A stretch of 54,188 nt of DNA from Arcobacter sp. (GTDB taxonomy: Bacteria > Acidobacteriota > Terriglobia > Bryobacterales > Bryobacteraceae), in NCBI GenBank assembly GCA_020723085.1, contig DYJN01000021.1, positions 1 to 54,188 on the forward strand, read 5' to 3'. Both the position numbers and the translations under genes were made by a program. Position 1 is the first letter of the stretch, and each line of letters starts with the position of its first letter. Positions 1-8,587 of the stretch are shown in pieces. The notes under the pieces are model-generated. The model worked only from the letters and a program-made list of their open reading frames with translations. It was not told the origin of the DNA and did no database searches.

Positions 1-611
1 TGCCAGATGCCGCGCTGCGTCGCCTCCGCGTGGCCCGAGTCGAGACCTCGCACCCCGCCATGTTCAGCAGACGGCTCGATCAACTCCACGACGTGATATC
101 TCGGCCTCCCGCTCGCCCTGCGCCTGCCCCCCACGGGGTCCGGCTGCCACACCAAAAACGCCGGGTCTCCCAGCCGCTTCCGCATCCGGGCTTCATAATC
201 CGCCAGCTCCGCCGCCGGCACCTCCCGCAGCCACTCCACAAAACGCACCGCCGACCGCGGCTGGGCCCTCTCCACCATCACTTCATAAAGCGCTTGGAAC
301 TCCAGCGCATCAAGACCCTGGTCGAACTCCGCCAGCCCCTGCAGCGCCGCCAGCACGTGCAGGCTCGCCGACACCTGCTGCTCCAGCGCGGCGATCTGCG
401 TCTGCGCCATCCGCTGGTGCTCCCGCACGATGAGCGATTCCTCCCGCTCGATCATCAGGTGAAACAGCAGCACTCCCAGCGCCAGCCCTGCCACGGAGCA
501 GAGCAGCGCCGGCGCCAGTGCTTTGCCCCGTCGGAGCCACAGGAGCGCTGCCGCTGCCTGCTTGCCCCATGGCGCTGCGCGCGGCTCTCCCTCCTCTGGC
601 GTCGCTGTCAT
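1..611 (-). CDS. CHASE-domain sensor protein, N-terminal part (cut by window edge)
   Basis: The reading frame opens with ATG at 611 and stays open to base 1, so only about 203 N-terminal residues are present. An Arg/Ala-rich cytoplasmic start is followed by one membrane helix (about residues 31-53). Next comes a long amphipathic helix and an extracytoplasmic segment that looks like a CHASE sensor domain: a helix with ALEQQV, then LYEVMVERAQP, and a late HVVELIEP followed by a Gly/Asp turn. CHASE domains sense small molecules in the periplasm and sit in front of histidine kinase, GGDEF or PAS outputs. The output domain here lies beyond the edge and cannot be named. GGAGG lies 9 nt before the start. 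It is divergent from the TolC gene across a 546-nt gap. The CHASE call rests on pattern recognition and is fairly but not fully secure. Confidence 0.7.
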   Translation of the reverse strand, partial: MTATPEEGEPRAAPWGKQAAAALLWLRRGKALAPALLCSVAGLALGVLLFHLMIEREESLIVREHQRMAQTQIAALEQQVSASLHVLAALQGLAEFDQGLDALEFQALYEVMVERAQPRSAVRFVEWLREVPAAELADYEARMRKRLGDPAFLVWQPDPVGGRRRASGRPRYHVVELIEPSAEHGGVRGLDSGHAEATQRGIW

Positions 612-1157
612 GCCGAACGGCCTCCGTCCGTCTTCTTATCGGCTTGCTGCCCGTCTTCGAACACCCGAAATATCCCCGCCCGGCGGCTTCACCGCGCCGC
701 CACCGCCCGGCGCGATCCTGAGCCTGGCGCCGGGCGTGATTCCTCCCCGGCATCAGCCGCCCAGACAGGCTTCCGCGCCGCGCCGGTTGCATTCAGAATA
801 ACGCGAATCCCTTTCCCTCAGAAGGCCGCAGGGCGCTGGACGCCGCCACCCGGGGCACAGGCGCCTGCATCCGCTCTTGACGAGGCGTCCAGCGCTTCAT
901 GGGCAGCGGATGTTGCAGATCCTTGCAACGCTGAGAGGCCTGATCCCTCAGGCGGATCCCTGCGCTTTGCCGGTGCAGCGTTCCCCCTGCGGCGCGGAGC
1001 CGCGCCGCCCGCCGCGCCTCTGCGCCGCTCCCGCAGCCCTGCGGGCAGCAGGCCCGGCCGCTTCCCATTACGCTAGGATGGAGGTTCCCGCGGGTAACTT
1101 CGCCCCCCTCAGGCGCGCTACTTCCTTTTTGAGCCCGTTTTCTTTCGAGCCTTCGCC
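612..1157. other. Long divergent spacer between the CHASE gene and tolC-like gene
   Basis: This stretch separates two divergent genes and should hold both promoters. No reading frame in it looks like a protein: the open frames are Arg/Ala/Pro-rich translations of GC-rich DNA. The middle part holds several palindromes, listed separately. No clear sigma-70 promoter with both boxes was seen. Confidence 0.6.
833..952. repeat. Cluster of inverted repeats in the spacer upstream of the tolC-like gene
   Basis: Four dyads lie within 120 nt. GCGCTGGACGCC (833-844) pairs perfectly with GGCGTCCAGCGC (884-895). Inside that arm pair is the 10-bp palindrome CAGGCGCCTG (858-867). GTTGCA (912-917) pairs with TGCAAC (924-929). 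CCTGA (939-943) pairs with TCAGG (948-952). As RNA this could fold into a long hairpin followed by two small ones. None is followed by a T run. It could be a structured leader, a small RNA or protein-binding sites. The strand of action is unknown. Confidence 0.45.
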
Positions 1158-3110
1158 ATGCGGAAACAAAATTTCCTTCATTTGATTCGGCCGGCCGCGG
1201 CCCTCGCGCTGTCTTTGGTTCTCGCTTTCCCCCCCTCGCTCGCCGCCGAGCTGCCGCCTCCTGCCGATGCCGTGCGGGCGGACCGCTTCGACCTGCCCCA
1301 TTCCCGCGGCGCCTGGTTCCTGCGCCCGTACCGGCGCCCCGAAGTGCCGCCCGTGCGCCTGGAAAACTCCAGCCGCCTCGAATCCCTTCTCCGCGCCGGC
1401 ATCCTCTATCTCAGCCTGGCCGACGCCATCGCCATCGCCCTCGAGAACAATCTCGACCTCGAACTGTCCCGCTACACGCCGATGATCGCCCAGGCTGACC
1501 TGCTCCGCGCCCGCGCCGGCGGCCTCTTGCGCGGCGTGCCCACCACCGTGCGCGCCGCCGCCCAGAGCGTCCAGGCCCAAGTCGCCGGAGGCGCCACCGG
1601 CGGCGCGGGCGTCACCAGCGCGCAAGCGGCAACCTCCGGCGGCGACGGAGGCGTCGGCGGCGCGGTGATCACCCAGACCGGCGTCGCCGTGCCGACGCTC
1701 GATCCCTTCGTCTTCTCCAGCACGACCATCGGCCACCGCTCTTCGCCCCAGTCCAACACCGTCACCACCGGCACCACGGCGCTCGTCTTCGACACCCGCC
1801 AGTACAACTTCGGCTACCAGCAGAACTTCCTCTCCGGCACCAGCCTCACCTTCGCCTGGAACAACAGCTACTTCCAGTCCAACAACCGCAACTCCGTCAT
1901 CAATCCCGGCTGGAACCCCTCGGCCCAGCTCCAGATCACCCAGCGGCTGCTGCAGGGCTTCGGATTCGCCGTCAACAGCCGGAACATCCGCGTCGCCCGC
2001 AACAACCTCCGCGTCAGCGAGCTCACTTTCAAACAGCAGGTCATGGTCACCGTCGCCGGCGTCGTCAACCTCTATTGGGATCTCGTCAGCCTCAACGAAG
2101 ATGTCAAGGTCCGCCGCAAGGCTCTCGAGGTCGCCCGCAAGTTTTACGAGGACAACAAGGCCCAGGTCGCCATCGGCACGCTCGCCCCCATTGAGATCGT
2201 CCGAGCCGAAGCCCGCGTCGCCCAGGCCGAGCAGGATCTCACAAACGCCGAAACGGCCCTGCTCCAGCAGGAGACCATCCTGAAGAACGCCCTCAGCCGC
2301 ACCGGCGTTGCCAGCCCATCCATCGCCGCCGCGCGCATCGTTCCCACCGACCGGCTCTCCGAACCCGAGCCCGAGCGGCTCGACCGCCTCCAGGAGATGA
2401 TCGATCTCGCCTTCCGCTCCCGGCCCGACGTCGAGCAGGCCCGCATCGGGCTGCAAAACAACCGCATCCAGATCGCCGGCTCGCGCAGCCAGCTCCTGCC
2501 TTCGCTCGACCTGACCGCCACGCTCCAGAACAACTCGCTCGCGGGCAGCCGCAACGCGCTGCTCCCGCCGGGCAGTCCAGCCGCGCCCGACCCCTTCTTC
2601 ATCGGCGGCTACGGCACCGCGCTCGCCCAGCTCTTCCGCCGCAATTTCCCCGACTACTCCATCGGTTTCAACCTCAGCATCCCCATCCGCAACCGCACCG
2701 CCCAGGCCGATTACGTCCGCGACCAGATCTCCCTGCGCCAGGCGGAGCTGAACCAGCAGAGGCTTCACAACGACATCCGCGTCAACGTCCAGAACGCCCT
2801 CATCGCCGTCATCCAGGCCCGCGCCCGCTATGAATCGGCCGTCAAGGAGCGCCGCCTTCAGGAGCAGACGCTCGACGCCGAGAACAAGAAATATGCGCTC
2901 GGCGCCTCCACCGCTTTCCAGGTGGTGCAGACGCAGCGCGACCTTGCCCAGGCTCAGGCGGGCGAGGTCGCCGCGCTGGCCGCCTACAACCGCGCCCGCG
3001 TCCAGCTCGACTTGCAGACCGCCCAGATATTGGATAAGTACGGCGTCACCATCGAAGAGGCGCGCGAGGCCCGCAGCCGCCGTCCCATTCAGACGCCGCC
3101 CGCGCCCTGA
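1158..3110 (+). CDS. TolC-family outer membrane efflux protein
   Basis: Predicted outer membrane channel of 650 residues, the exit duct of tripartite efflux or type I secretion systems. Residues 1-30 are a Sec signal peptide (basic start, hydrophobic core, ALA-type end near residue 30). Two OEP modules follow. The first begins near 'LSLADAIAIALENNLDL' at about residue 85, and both contain the long coiled-coil helices with periodic Ala/Gln/Arg expected of the TolC hairpins. A Gly/Ala/Thr-rich low-complexity insert at about residues 115-190 separates the first helix from the beta strands and makes the protein longer than E. coli TolC (about 490 residues). No membrane-fusion protein or inner-membrane pump gene is adjacent, so its partner must be encoded elsewhere. 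The N-terminal 'SLADAIAIALENN' pattern is a strong family marker. Confidence 0.9.
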   Translation: MRKQNFLHLIRPAAALALSLVLAFPPSLAAELPPPADAVRADRFDLPHSRGAWFLRPYRRPEVPPVRLENSSRLESLLRAGILYLSLADAIAIALENNLDLELSRYTPMIAQADLLRARAGGLLRGVPTTVRAAAQSVQAQVAGGATGGAGVTSAQAATSGGDGGVGGAVITQTGVAVPTLDPFVFSSTTIGHRSSPQSNTVTTGTTALVFDTRQYNFGYQQNFLSGTSLTFAWNNSYFQSNNRNSVINPGWNPSAQLQITQRLLQGFGFAVNSRNIRVARNNLRVSELTFKQQVMVTVAGVVNLYWDLVSLNEDVKVRRKALEVARKFYEDNKAQVAIGTLAPIEIVRAEARVAQAEQDLTNAETALLQQETILKNALSRTGVASPSIAAARIVPTDRLSEPEPERLDRLQEMIDLAFRSRPDVEQARIGLQNNRIQIAGSRSQLLPSLDLTATLQNNSLAGSRNALLPPGSPAAPDPFFIGGYGTALAQLFRRNFPDYSIGFNLSIPIRNRTAQADYVRDQISLRQAELNQQRLHNDIRVNVQNALIAVIQARARYESAVKERRLQEQTLDAENKKYALGASTAFQVVQTQRDLAQAQAGEVAALAAYNRARVQLDLQTAQILDKYGVTIEEAREARSRRPIQTPPAP

Positions 3111-3454
3111 GGTCCCGATGGCGGCAGCCGGAGCGCCCGGCAGGGAAGGGAACCGCGCCGCGCGCTCCGGGACGCCCGGGGCGCCCGCCGGGCGGAATCA
3201 TCAACGCCCGCGCGGGAGCTTCCGGCTCCTCTCGCGGTTCAAACGCCGTGTTCCGCGCCGCGCGCCGCGCACGGTTCCATGCCGCGCAGAAAGGACGGCA
3301 TCGCGCGGGCAATGAGCGGCCGCCCGCATGGACGAGCGCGGAGGGTGGCTCGACACGAGCGCCGCAGGCGCGAACGGATCTGACCGAACCCCGCGAAGGC
3401 AGCGCCCGCTCCAGGACCGCTCCATGTGGCGCCTGACGCCGCCTTCCGGCGCGG
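3111..3454. other. Convergent spacer with no recognisable gene
   Basis: The stretch lies between the ends of the TolC-like gene and the DUF2264 gene. It is very GC-rich with several short G+C stems, for example CGCCCG-C-CGGGCG near 3182-3194. None is followed by a T run, so no standard intrinsic terminator can be called. No protein-like frame was seen. Confidence 0.5.
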
Positions 3455-5359
3455 CTACGCGCCGCGGTACAGCGCCGCAAAGCGCTGCGCCTCCTCTTCC
3501 ACTTTGTCCTTCGGCACCGCCTTGGGACTCGTGTAGCGGAGCGACACCAGGCTCATCTTCGCCGCCAGCGGCGCCCACGCCACCTGTACCTTGTGCCTGC
3601 CGTACCAGACGCTGCCGTCCTGCTCCTCCGTGCGGGCGCCTTTCCAGCCGCGCAGATTCCAGACCTTGAGGTGGATCTCGGGGAAGAACGGCTGCATGGC
3701 GGCTGCATTCAGATCCACCGGGCGGTCCACGTACGGCGCGCCGCCCTCGATGATCTCGAGCTTTTCGAGCCCCTCGCCGCTCGCCGTGACGAAGTGGGAA
3801 CGCAGTTCGAAATCCCCGCGCCAGCGGATCTCGGTCCGCACCCGCGCCGTCACCCCTTTCAGCCGGATTTCGTAGACCAGCTCCACGCGCTCGGCCTCCA
3901 CGGAGCTTTCTTCCACGGGGCCGCGGCCGGCGCACTCGCCGGTGGCCGGGTCCCGCAGGAGCACGGCGTTGTCGGCCGTAGGCCGGCCCGGCTCATGGTT
4001 CACGGCGAAAGGAAAGTGGGAATTATAGGCCAGTTTGTTGTATTTGTCGCGGTAATGCGGATCGTTTTTTGTCGATTTCGCATTATAAATCGTCACCTGG
4101 CCGCTGATTCGCGCCCCGCGGACCAGCAGCCCCGCCTCGGGAATGGCGATGGCGTAATCGGATTTTTCCACCGGCAGCGGCGCCTCCGGCGCCGTCCAGT
4201 ACGGATCGCCCTCCGGGATCAGCCAAAAGGCGAACGCCTGCATGCCCCAATAAGGGTGCCCCCCGTCGATGTAGCTCTCGCAGATGTCGCGCGTGCCCGT
4301 GCGCGTGTACGTCTCGCGGAGCTTTCCGGAGGCGGCGTCGAAAGCCCCGATGTCCCACTGCCACAGAATGTTGCGCTCCACGATCCGCCGCAGCATGCCG
4401 GGCGGATGGGGCCAGAGCCCCTGCCGCCAGGCAAGCACCAGCGGCGTCACCGCCGCCCACCTGTAGATGAGCGACCTGCCGTAGAGAACGTGCCCGCCGT
4501 GGCTGGCGAAGAAATAAGGCGCGATTTCCAGATAATTCTTCAGGCGCTGCGCAAATCTGTCCCGGAAGTGCGGATAAAATGCGCCTGCCATCTCATTCCA
4601 GTAAAGAAAATGCGAGGCGAACACCCAGGAATTGTAGTAATCGAACGCCGCCCCTTTGAAGCCGTCGTTGTACCAGCCGGAGCCGCCCGCGGCCATCGCG
4701 TCCAGCGCCTTCAGGTCGTCGAGCATCCACTTTTCGTCGAACCGGAACTCGGGATGCTTCTCGCCGAGTCTCCGGCAGGCGGCCTGCACGACGGCCGTGA
4801 ACCATGCCCAGTTGTTGTTCCTGACCGGGACCTGGCAGCAACTGGAGAGCCATGCCGCCACGTTCCGCCTCTGCCGCGCGTCGAGCGCCGGCAGCACGAG
4901 GTCGCGCGCCGTCCACAGGCTCCAGGCGACGATCGAAGCCTCCACCTGGCGCTGATTCTGCCGGTCCGCGGGGCTGGGCAGCCAGTAGCCGGGCGAATCC
5001 GGATCCGTGCCGTTGCGCAGCGCCTCCACAAGGGCATCGCGCGCGCCGAGGTCCGGCTGGCGGCCGCTGGCCGCCCAGGCAGCCAGGGCGGGCATCATGC
5101 GCGTGACGCCTGTGACGCTGAGTCCTGACCTGTCGAGGAAGCTCTTGGTGACCGTGGCGCCGGGAAACTCCACTGCGGTCATGGACGGCGACGTGCGCCG
5201 GGCAGCGTCCAGATAGCCGCGCACGATGTCGAAAAACGCCTGCCGCACGCGCTCTCCGGGCGGCGGTGGCGGGGGAGGCGCGTCCTTCGCTTGCTTCTTC
5301 CTGCCCCGTTGCGCCAGCGCCGCGGCTGGCATCAGGCTGAGAAACTCCCGCCGGATCAT
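3455..5359 (-). CDS. DUF2264 domain-containing exported protein
   Basis: A protein of 634 residues that resembles the DUF2264 family, whose fold is thought to be an alpha/alpha toroid like polysaccharide lyases or unsaturated glycosyl hydrolases. Typical features are the N-terminal 'SGLSVTGVTRMMPALAAWA' segment, the aromatic 'NNWAWFTAVVQAA' stretch, 'GWYNDG' and 'FDYYNSWVF', and a C-terminal beta-rich half. A GTG at 5380 is in frame, but ATG 5359 is preferred because it puts 'MIRREFLS' at the N-terminus, a twin-arginine-type signal. A Lys/Pro-rich linker (PPPPPPPG) follows. The gene starts 27 nt after the DUF362 gene on the same strand, so they are probably one transcript. Substrate unknown. 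A role in breaking down plant or microbial polysaccharide is only an inference from the family fold. Confidence 0.8.
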   Translation of the reverse strand: MIRREFLSLMPAAALAQRGRKKQAKDAPPPPPPPGERVRQAFFDIVRGYLDAARRTSPSMTAVEFPGATVTKSFLDRSGLSVTGVTRMMPALAAWAASGRQPDLGARDALVEALRNGTDPDSPGYWLPSPADRQNQRQVEASIVAWSLWTARDLVLPALDARQRRNVAAWLSSCCQVPVRNNNWAWFTAVVQAACRRLGEKHPEFRFDEKWMLDDLKALDAMAAGGSGWYNDGFKGAAFDYYNSWVFASHFLYWNEMAGAFYPHFRDRFAQRLKNYLEIAPYFFASHGGHVLYGRSLIYRWAAVTPLVLAWRQGLWPHPPGMLRRIVERNILWQWDIGAFDAASGKLRETYTRTGTRDICESYIDGGHPYWGMQAFAFWLIPEGDPYWTAPEAPLPVEKSDYAIAIPEAGLLVRGARISGQVTIYNAKSTKNDPHYRDKYNKLAYNSHFPFAVNHEPGRPTADNAVLLRDPATGECAGRGPVEESSVEAERVELVYEIRLKGVTARVRTEIRWRGDFELRSHFVTASGEGLEKLEIIEGGAPYVDRPVDLNAAAMQPFFPEIHLKVWNLRGWKGARTEEQDGSVWYGRHKVQVAWAPLAAKMSLVSLRYTSPKAVPKDKVEEEAQRFAALYRGA

Positions 5360-5386
5360 GCTTCCGGCATTATCCCGCACCAGGAC

Positions 5387-6421
5387 TCACCCGAGCTTCG
5401 GGGGCAGTTCCGTCAACGGCCCCATCCATTGCAGCATCCGGTCGAGGTCGGCATGCAGGCGGTACTGGCGCCGCACCGATTCCAGCCGCTCGCCGCGCAG
5501 TTCGATGTTTTCCCGCTTCCACACGCCCACGCCGGTCTCCCCGCACCATTGCAGGTAGCCGAGGTAATCCGGGTTGACGCCCATCGCCTCGGCGCCGATC
5601 CGGTCCGCCGCCACCATATCGGTAGAGGCGATGGCGATGCGGTGATCGACGGGCGTGCCCGAATTCGGCCCGTTGCCTTCCATCCCTTCAAACCCGTCCA
5701 GCACGCCGGCGCCCCAGTTCCGGCACAGCCGCTGCGCCGTGAGCAGAATGTCGTAATGCGTCTGCCGCACGCCGCCGTGATAGACGCGCTTGTCGTTCCA
5801 GCGCCGCGATTCTCCCCGCCGGTAGTGCAACGGCGCGCCCAGCGTCATGTTCTTGATGTTCATCGTGGCGATCACGGTGTTGTGCGTCTTGAGGATCCCG
5901 CTGGAAATCACGAACGCCTCGGGATCGCACAGACGTTTGGCCAGCCGCACCGGCTGGATGTGCAGGTCGCCATTCAGAATGTGCAGGACTTCGTATTGGC
6001 CCTCCTCGTTGAGGTCGATCAGTTCGACCTTCATTCCCTTGTGATCGCGGACCGCCTCTTCGTAACGGAAGTTTTTGTAGCCCTCCGTGGTGAATCCCGC
6101 CGACGACTCGGCGATGTAAACCGGCCCTTTCCACCGGTCCGCCAGATAGTCGAGGATGCCCTGCAGCGCGTCCACGTGGGTGGAGGCGAGCTGCCGCGCG
6201 GTATTCACGATGTTCGGCTTGATGATCACGCACTTCCTGCCCGCAAGCCTGGCGCGGATCTCGCGGTCGATCAGCTTGAGCGCATCATGAATGTTTTGCC
6301 GGCGGCTCCCGCCCTGGATGATCGAGACGGGCGCCTGGAACGGGGCGCCCGGCAGGCGGCGCGCGGCCAGCAGCCCGGCGGACGCGCTGAACAGGGAGCG
6401 GCGTGTAACGGAGTGGGTCAT
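5387..6421 (-). CDS. DUF362 domain-containing exported protein
   Basis: A 344-residue DUF362 protein. The N-terminus 'MTHSVTRRSLFSASAGLLAA' is a twin-arginine signal peptide, so export of a folded protein is likely. The diagnostic 'VIIKPNIVNT' appears early, followed by 'AESSAGFTTEGYKNFRYEEA' and the later 'ILKTHNTVIATMNIKNMTLG', which matches the family's nucleotide or metal-site region. ATG 6421 is chosen over the in-frame ATG 6442 because AGAGG lies 8 nt before it and it begins exactly at the Tat signal. DUF362 proteins have no settled reaction, and no ferredoxin cysteine motif is seen in this one. It leads a two-gene unit with the DUF2264 gene and is divergent from an exported aldo/keto reductase. 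A second, distant DUF362 gene lies at 21287-22540. Confidence 0.85.
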   Translation of the reverse strand: MTHSVTRRSLFSASAGLLAARRLPGAPFQAPVSIIQGGSRRQNIHDALKLIDREIRARLAGRKCVIIKPNIVNTARQLASTHVDALQGILDYLADRWKGPVYIAESSAGFTTEGYKNFRYEEAVRDHKGMKVELIDLNEEGQYEVLHILNGDLHIQPVRLAKRLCDPEAFVISSGILKTHNTVIATMNIKNMTLGAPLHYRRGESRRWNDKRVYHGGVRQTHYDILLTAQRLCRNWGAGVLDGFEGMEGNGPNSGTPVDHRIAIASTDMVAADRIGAEAMGVNPDYLGYLQWCGETGVGVWKRENIELRGERLESVRRQYRLHADLDRMLQWMGPLTELPPKLG

Positions 6422-6484
6422 CAAATTCGCCTCTGTTGGCATGGTATGTTCAGATCGGATTCTCTGTAAAGGAGGGAAACTTTA
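6422..6484. promoter_or_regulatory. Compact divergent promoter region
   Basis: Only 63 nt separate two divergent starts. On the plus strand TATGTT (6445-6450) is a possible -10 hexamer. AAAGGAGGG (6470-6478) is a near-perfect ribosome binding site six bases before ATG 6485. On the minus strand TACCAT (6446-6441) could be the opposing -10 box, overlapping the first. No -35 match is convincing. Overlapping -10 elements would make the two operons compete or be co-regulated. Confidence 0.3.
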
Positions 6485-7606
6485 ATGGACGCGACCCGGC
6501 GAGGTTTTCTGGCAGGGGCGGCTCTTCTGGCCGGCCCCCGTTCCCTGAAGGCGGCGCCCGGCGACATGCCGAAACGGAAGCTTGGCAGGACAGGGCTCGA
6601 GCCGACTCTGCTGGGCTTCGGCTGCATGACCACGACCGATGCGAGCGTCATCGAGCAGGCAGCCGACGCCGGCATCAACTGGTTCGATACCGCCCGCGGC
6701 TACCAGAACGGCAACAACGAGCGCATGGTGGGCGCCGCGCTCAAGAGCCGCCGGCAGAAGGTCCACATCACCACCAAGACTCCAGCGCGGAACAGGGCCG
6801 GCGCCCTGGCTCACCTGGACACCTCGCTCCGCGAACTCCAGACCGATCATGTCGACGTCTGGTACCTGCACAACCGCTCCAATCCCTCCGACTGCCCCGA
6901 TGAGCTGTTCGACGCACAGGACGAGGCCGTGAAGGCAGGCAAAGCGCGCTTCCGCGGCGTAAGCTTCCACGCCAATCACGAGCAGATGTTCCGCTTCCTG
7001 ATCGACAAGGGACGCACGGAGGTCATCCTCGTCAGCTACAACTTCACCATGGGCGAGAAGATCGAGCCGCTGATGAAGGAAGCCTCCGACAAAGGCATCG
7101 GCATCGTGGCCATGAAGGTCATGGCGGGCGGATGGCGCCGCGTGCGCGAGGGCGACCCCATGCGCGAGAAGCTGTCGCGGCCGGGCGCTTTCGCCGCCGC
7201 GCTGAAATGGGCCGTGCGCCGTCCGTTCGTTCACACCGCGATTCCCGGCATCCTGGATCTGGACCAGCTTGACGAGAACTGGCGCGCCGTCACCGCCGGT
7301 TACAGGCCGGAGGCGGACGGCAAGCTGCTGGCGGCGCAGCTCGATCTGATCCGTCCCGTTTACTGCCGCTCCTGCGGCGCCTGTACGGGCGCCTGCCCCA
7401 AGGGGCTCCCGGTGAGCGACATCGTGCGTTACGTCAATTACGCCGAGGGCTATGGCGAGTTCGCCCTTGGACGCGACCAGTTCCGGCTGCTGCCGGAACC
7501 GCTGCGCGAAGTGCGCTGCTCGGATTGCACGCGCTGCGTGGTGGAGTGCCCCAATGGCGTGCGCGTCGCCGAACGCGTCGCCCGCGCGCAGGAGCTGTTC
7601 GCATGA
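6485..7606 (+). CDS. Exported aldo/keto reductase with C-terminal dicluster ferredoxin module
   Basis: A 373-residue protein starting with a twin-arginine signal (MDATRRGFLAGAALLAG). An aldo/keto reductase barrel follows: 'KLGRTGLEPTLLGFG', the catalytic Asp and Tyr in 'FDTARGYQNGNNERMVG', Lys in 'ITTKT' and His in 'YLHN'. The C-terminal 70 residues hold two C-x2-C-x2-C-x3-C motifs (CRSCGACTGACP and CSDCTRCVVECP), each able to bind a [4Fe-4S] cluster. This architecture is known in a ferredoxin-type AKR subgroup. The combination suggests electron transfer between clusters and a substrate or NAD(P)H, probably outside the cytoplasm after Tat export. The ribosome binding site AAAGGAGGG is almost perfect. 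It overlaps the next gene by four bases (ATGA), so the two are translationally coupled. Substrate unknown. Confidence 0.9.
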   Translation: MDATRRGFLAGAALLAGPRSLKAAPGDMPKRKLGRTGLEPTLLGFGCMTTTDASVIEQAADAGINWFDTARGYQNGNNERMVGAALKSRRQKVHITTKTPARNRAGALAHLDTSLRELQTDHVDVWYLHNRSNPSDCPDELFDAQDEAVKAGKARFRGVSFHANHEQMFRFLIDKGRTEVILVSYNFTMGEKIEPLMKEASDKGIGIVAMKVMAGGWRRVREGDPMREKLSRPGAFAAALKWAVRRPFVHTAIPGILDLDQLDENWRAVTAGYRPEADGKLLAAQLDLIRPVYCRSCGACTGACPKGLPVSDIVRYVNYAEGYGEFALGRDQFRLLPEPLREVRCSDCTRCVVECPNGVRVAERVARAQELFA

Positions 7607-8424
7607 GGCTCGCCTGCGGACTGCTGCTCGCCGCTTCGCTCTTCGCCCAGAAGCCCGACTGCTCCATCGTGCCCGGCTCGAAGCAGCAGGGCGAGGCGCG
7701 CGAGTTCGACACGGACACGCTGTACGAGTACATGAACGGCAATTCCGAGGGGTACTTCCTCTACGGGTTCCGCAAGATGCATGGCGTCACGTGCCAGGCG
7801 GGGCAGGTGACGCTGATCATCGACCTGAGCGAGTTCGCTTCGCCCGAGCACGCCTACGGCATGTTCACGGGCAATCTCGATCCCCGCCTGCCCGTGGAGA
7901 AGATCGGCGCCGGCGGCCAGACCACCCCGCGGAAGGTGATTTTCACCAAGGGCCCGTACTTCGCCGAGATCGCCGCCGAGCCGGAGGGCGAGCATACGGA
8001 GCTTCTGCGGAAAGCGGCTCTTGCGTGGGCCGGGAAGTTGCCCGGCTCGACCGAGCCGCCCGCCGCCCTCGCCTGGTTTCCCAAGGAAGGCATTCAGCCC
8101 GGCTTCCCGCGGCTCGTGCCGCAGAGCGTGCTCGGCCTGCGCCTGCTGCGCCGCGGCTATCTGGCGCAATATGGCCACGGCCGCGCCGTGGTGATCGCCG
8201 AGGACTCGCCCGAAGCGGCGCGCGGCGTCTTTGAGAAGCTCAAGGAGCGCTTCTCGCCGAACGAGCCTCTGAAGGGCGTCCCGGAAGGGTTCGTCGCGAA
8301 AGACCGCTTCCTCGGCCGCGTGTGCTTCTTCCTCAAGGGCTCGCGCATCGGCGGCTGGACCGCCGTGGCGGAAGGCCAGGACCCAGCATCGCTGGCCGCC
8401 GCGCTGGCCGCCCGGATGCCCTGA
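7603..8424 (+). CDS. DUF6599-like exported protein
   Basis: A 273-residue protein. An in-frame upstream start exists inside the preceding gene, but ATG 7603 is preferred: it makes an ATGA overlap, has AGGAG 8 nt upstream, and begins directly at a signal peptide (MRLACGLLLAASLFAQ). The segment 'TLYEYMNGNSEGYFLYGFRKM' is what I associate with DUF6599, a family common in acidobacterial genomes; that name is from memory and unchecked. The rest is an alpha/beta protein with a repeated pattern near 'GYLAQYGHGRAVVIAEDSPEAA' and 'RVCFFLKGSRIGGWTAVAEG'. No catalytic motif is obvious. Its tight coupling to the exported ferredoxin-type reductase suggests a shared periplasmic process. Function unknown. 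Confidence 0.7.
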   Translation: MRLACGLLLAASLFAQKPDCSIVPGSKQQGEAREFDTDTLYEYMNGNSEGYFLYGFRKMHGVTCQAGQVTLIIDLSEFASPEHAYGMFTGNLDPRLPVEKIGAGGQTTPRKVIFTKGPYFAEIAAEPEGEHTELLRKAALAWAGKLPGSTEPPAALAWFPKEGIQPGFPRLVPQSVLGLRLLRRGYLAQYGHGRAVVIAEDSPEAARGVFEKLKERFSPNEPLKGVPEGFVAKDRFLGRVCFFLKGSRIGGWTAVAEGQDPASLAAALAARMP

Positions 8425-8571
8425 GTCCGCCGGCCTCTCAGGCAACCGGCTTCTCTTCAGCTCGGATCCAAGGCTGCATCGCGGCGCCAGTGCCCGCCGG
8501 CGTGGCGGCGCGTTTTCCCCGTTGGAGCCGCTGGCGGCGCCATTCGCGCCCAATTCCCGCCGCCGCCCCGC

Positions 8572-8577
8572 TATTCT
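8572..8577 (+). promoter_or_regulatory. Possible -10 element (TATTCT) for anmK
   Basis: TATTCT lies 10 nt before ATG 8588 in an otherwise GC-rich region. The predicted transcript would start within a few bases of the start codon. No good -35 box is present. Confidence 0.35.
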
Positions 8578-8587
8578 GGGAAAGTCC

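Noticed and set aside
1068-2768. A 566-residue open frame on the minus strand
   Set aside because: Antisense to the TolC-like gene. The translation is Gly/Ala/Glu/Val-rich without domain motifs.
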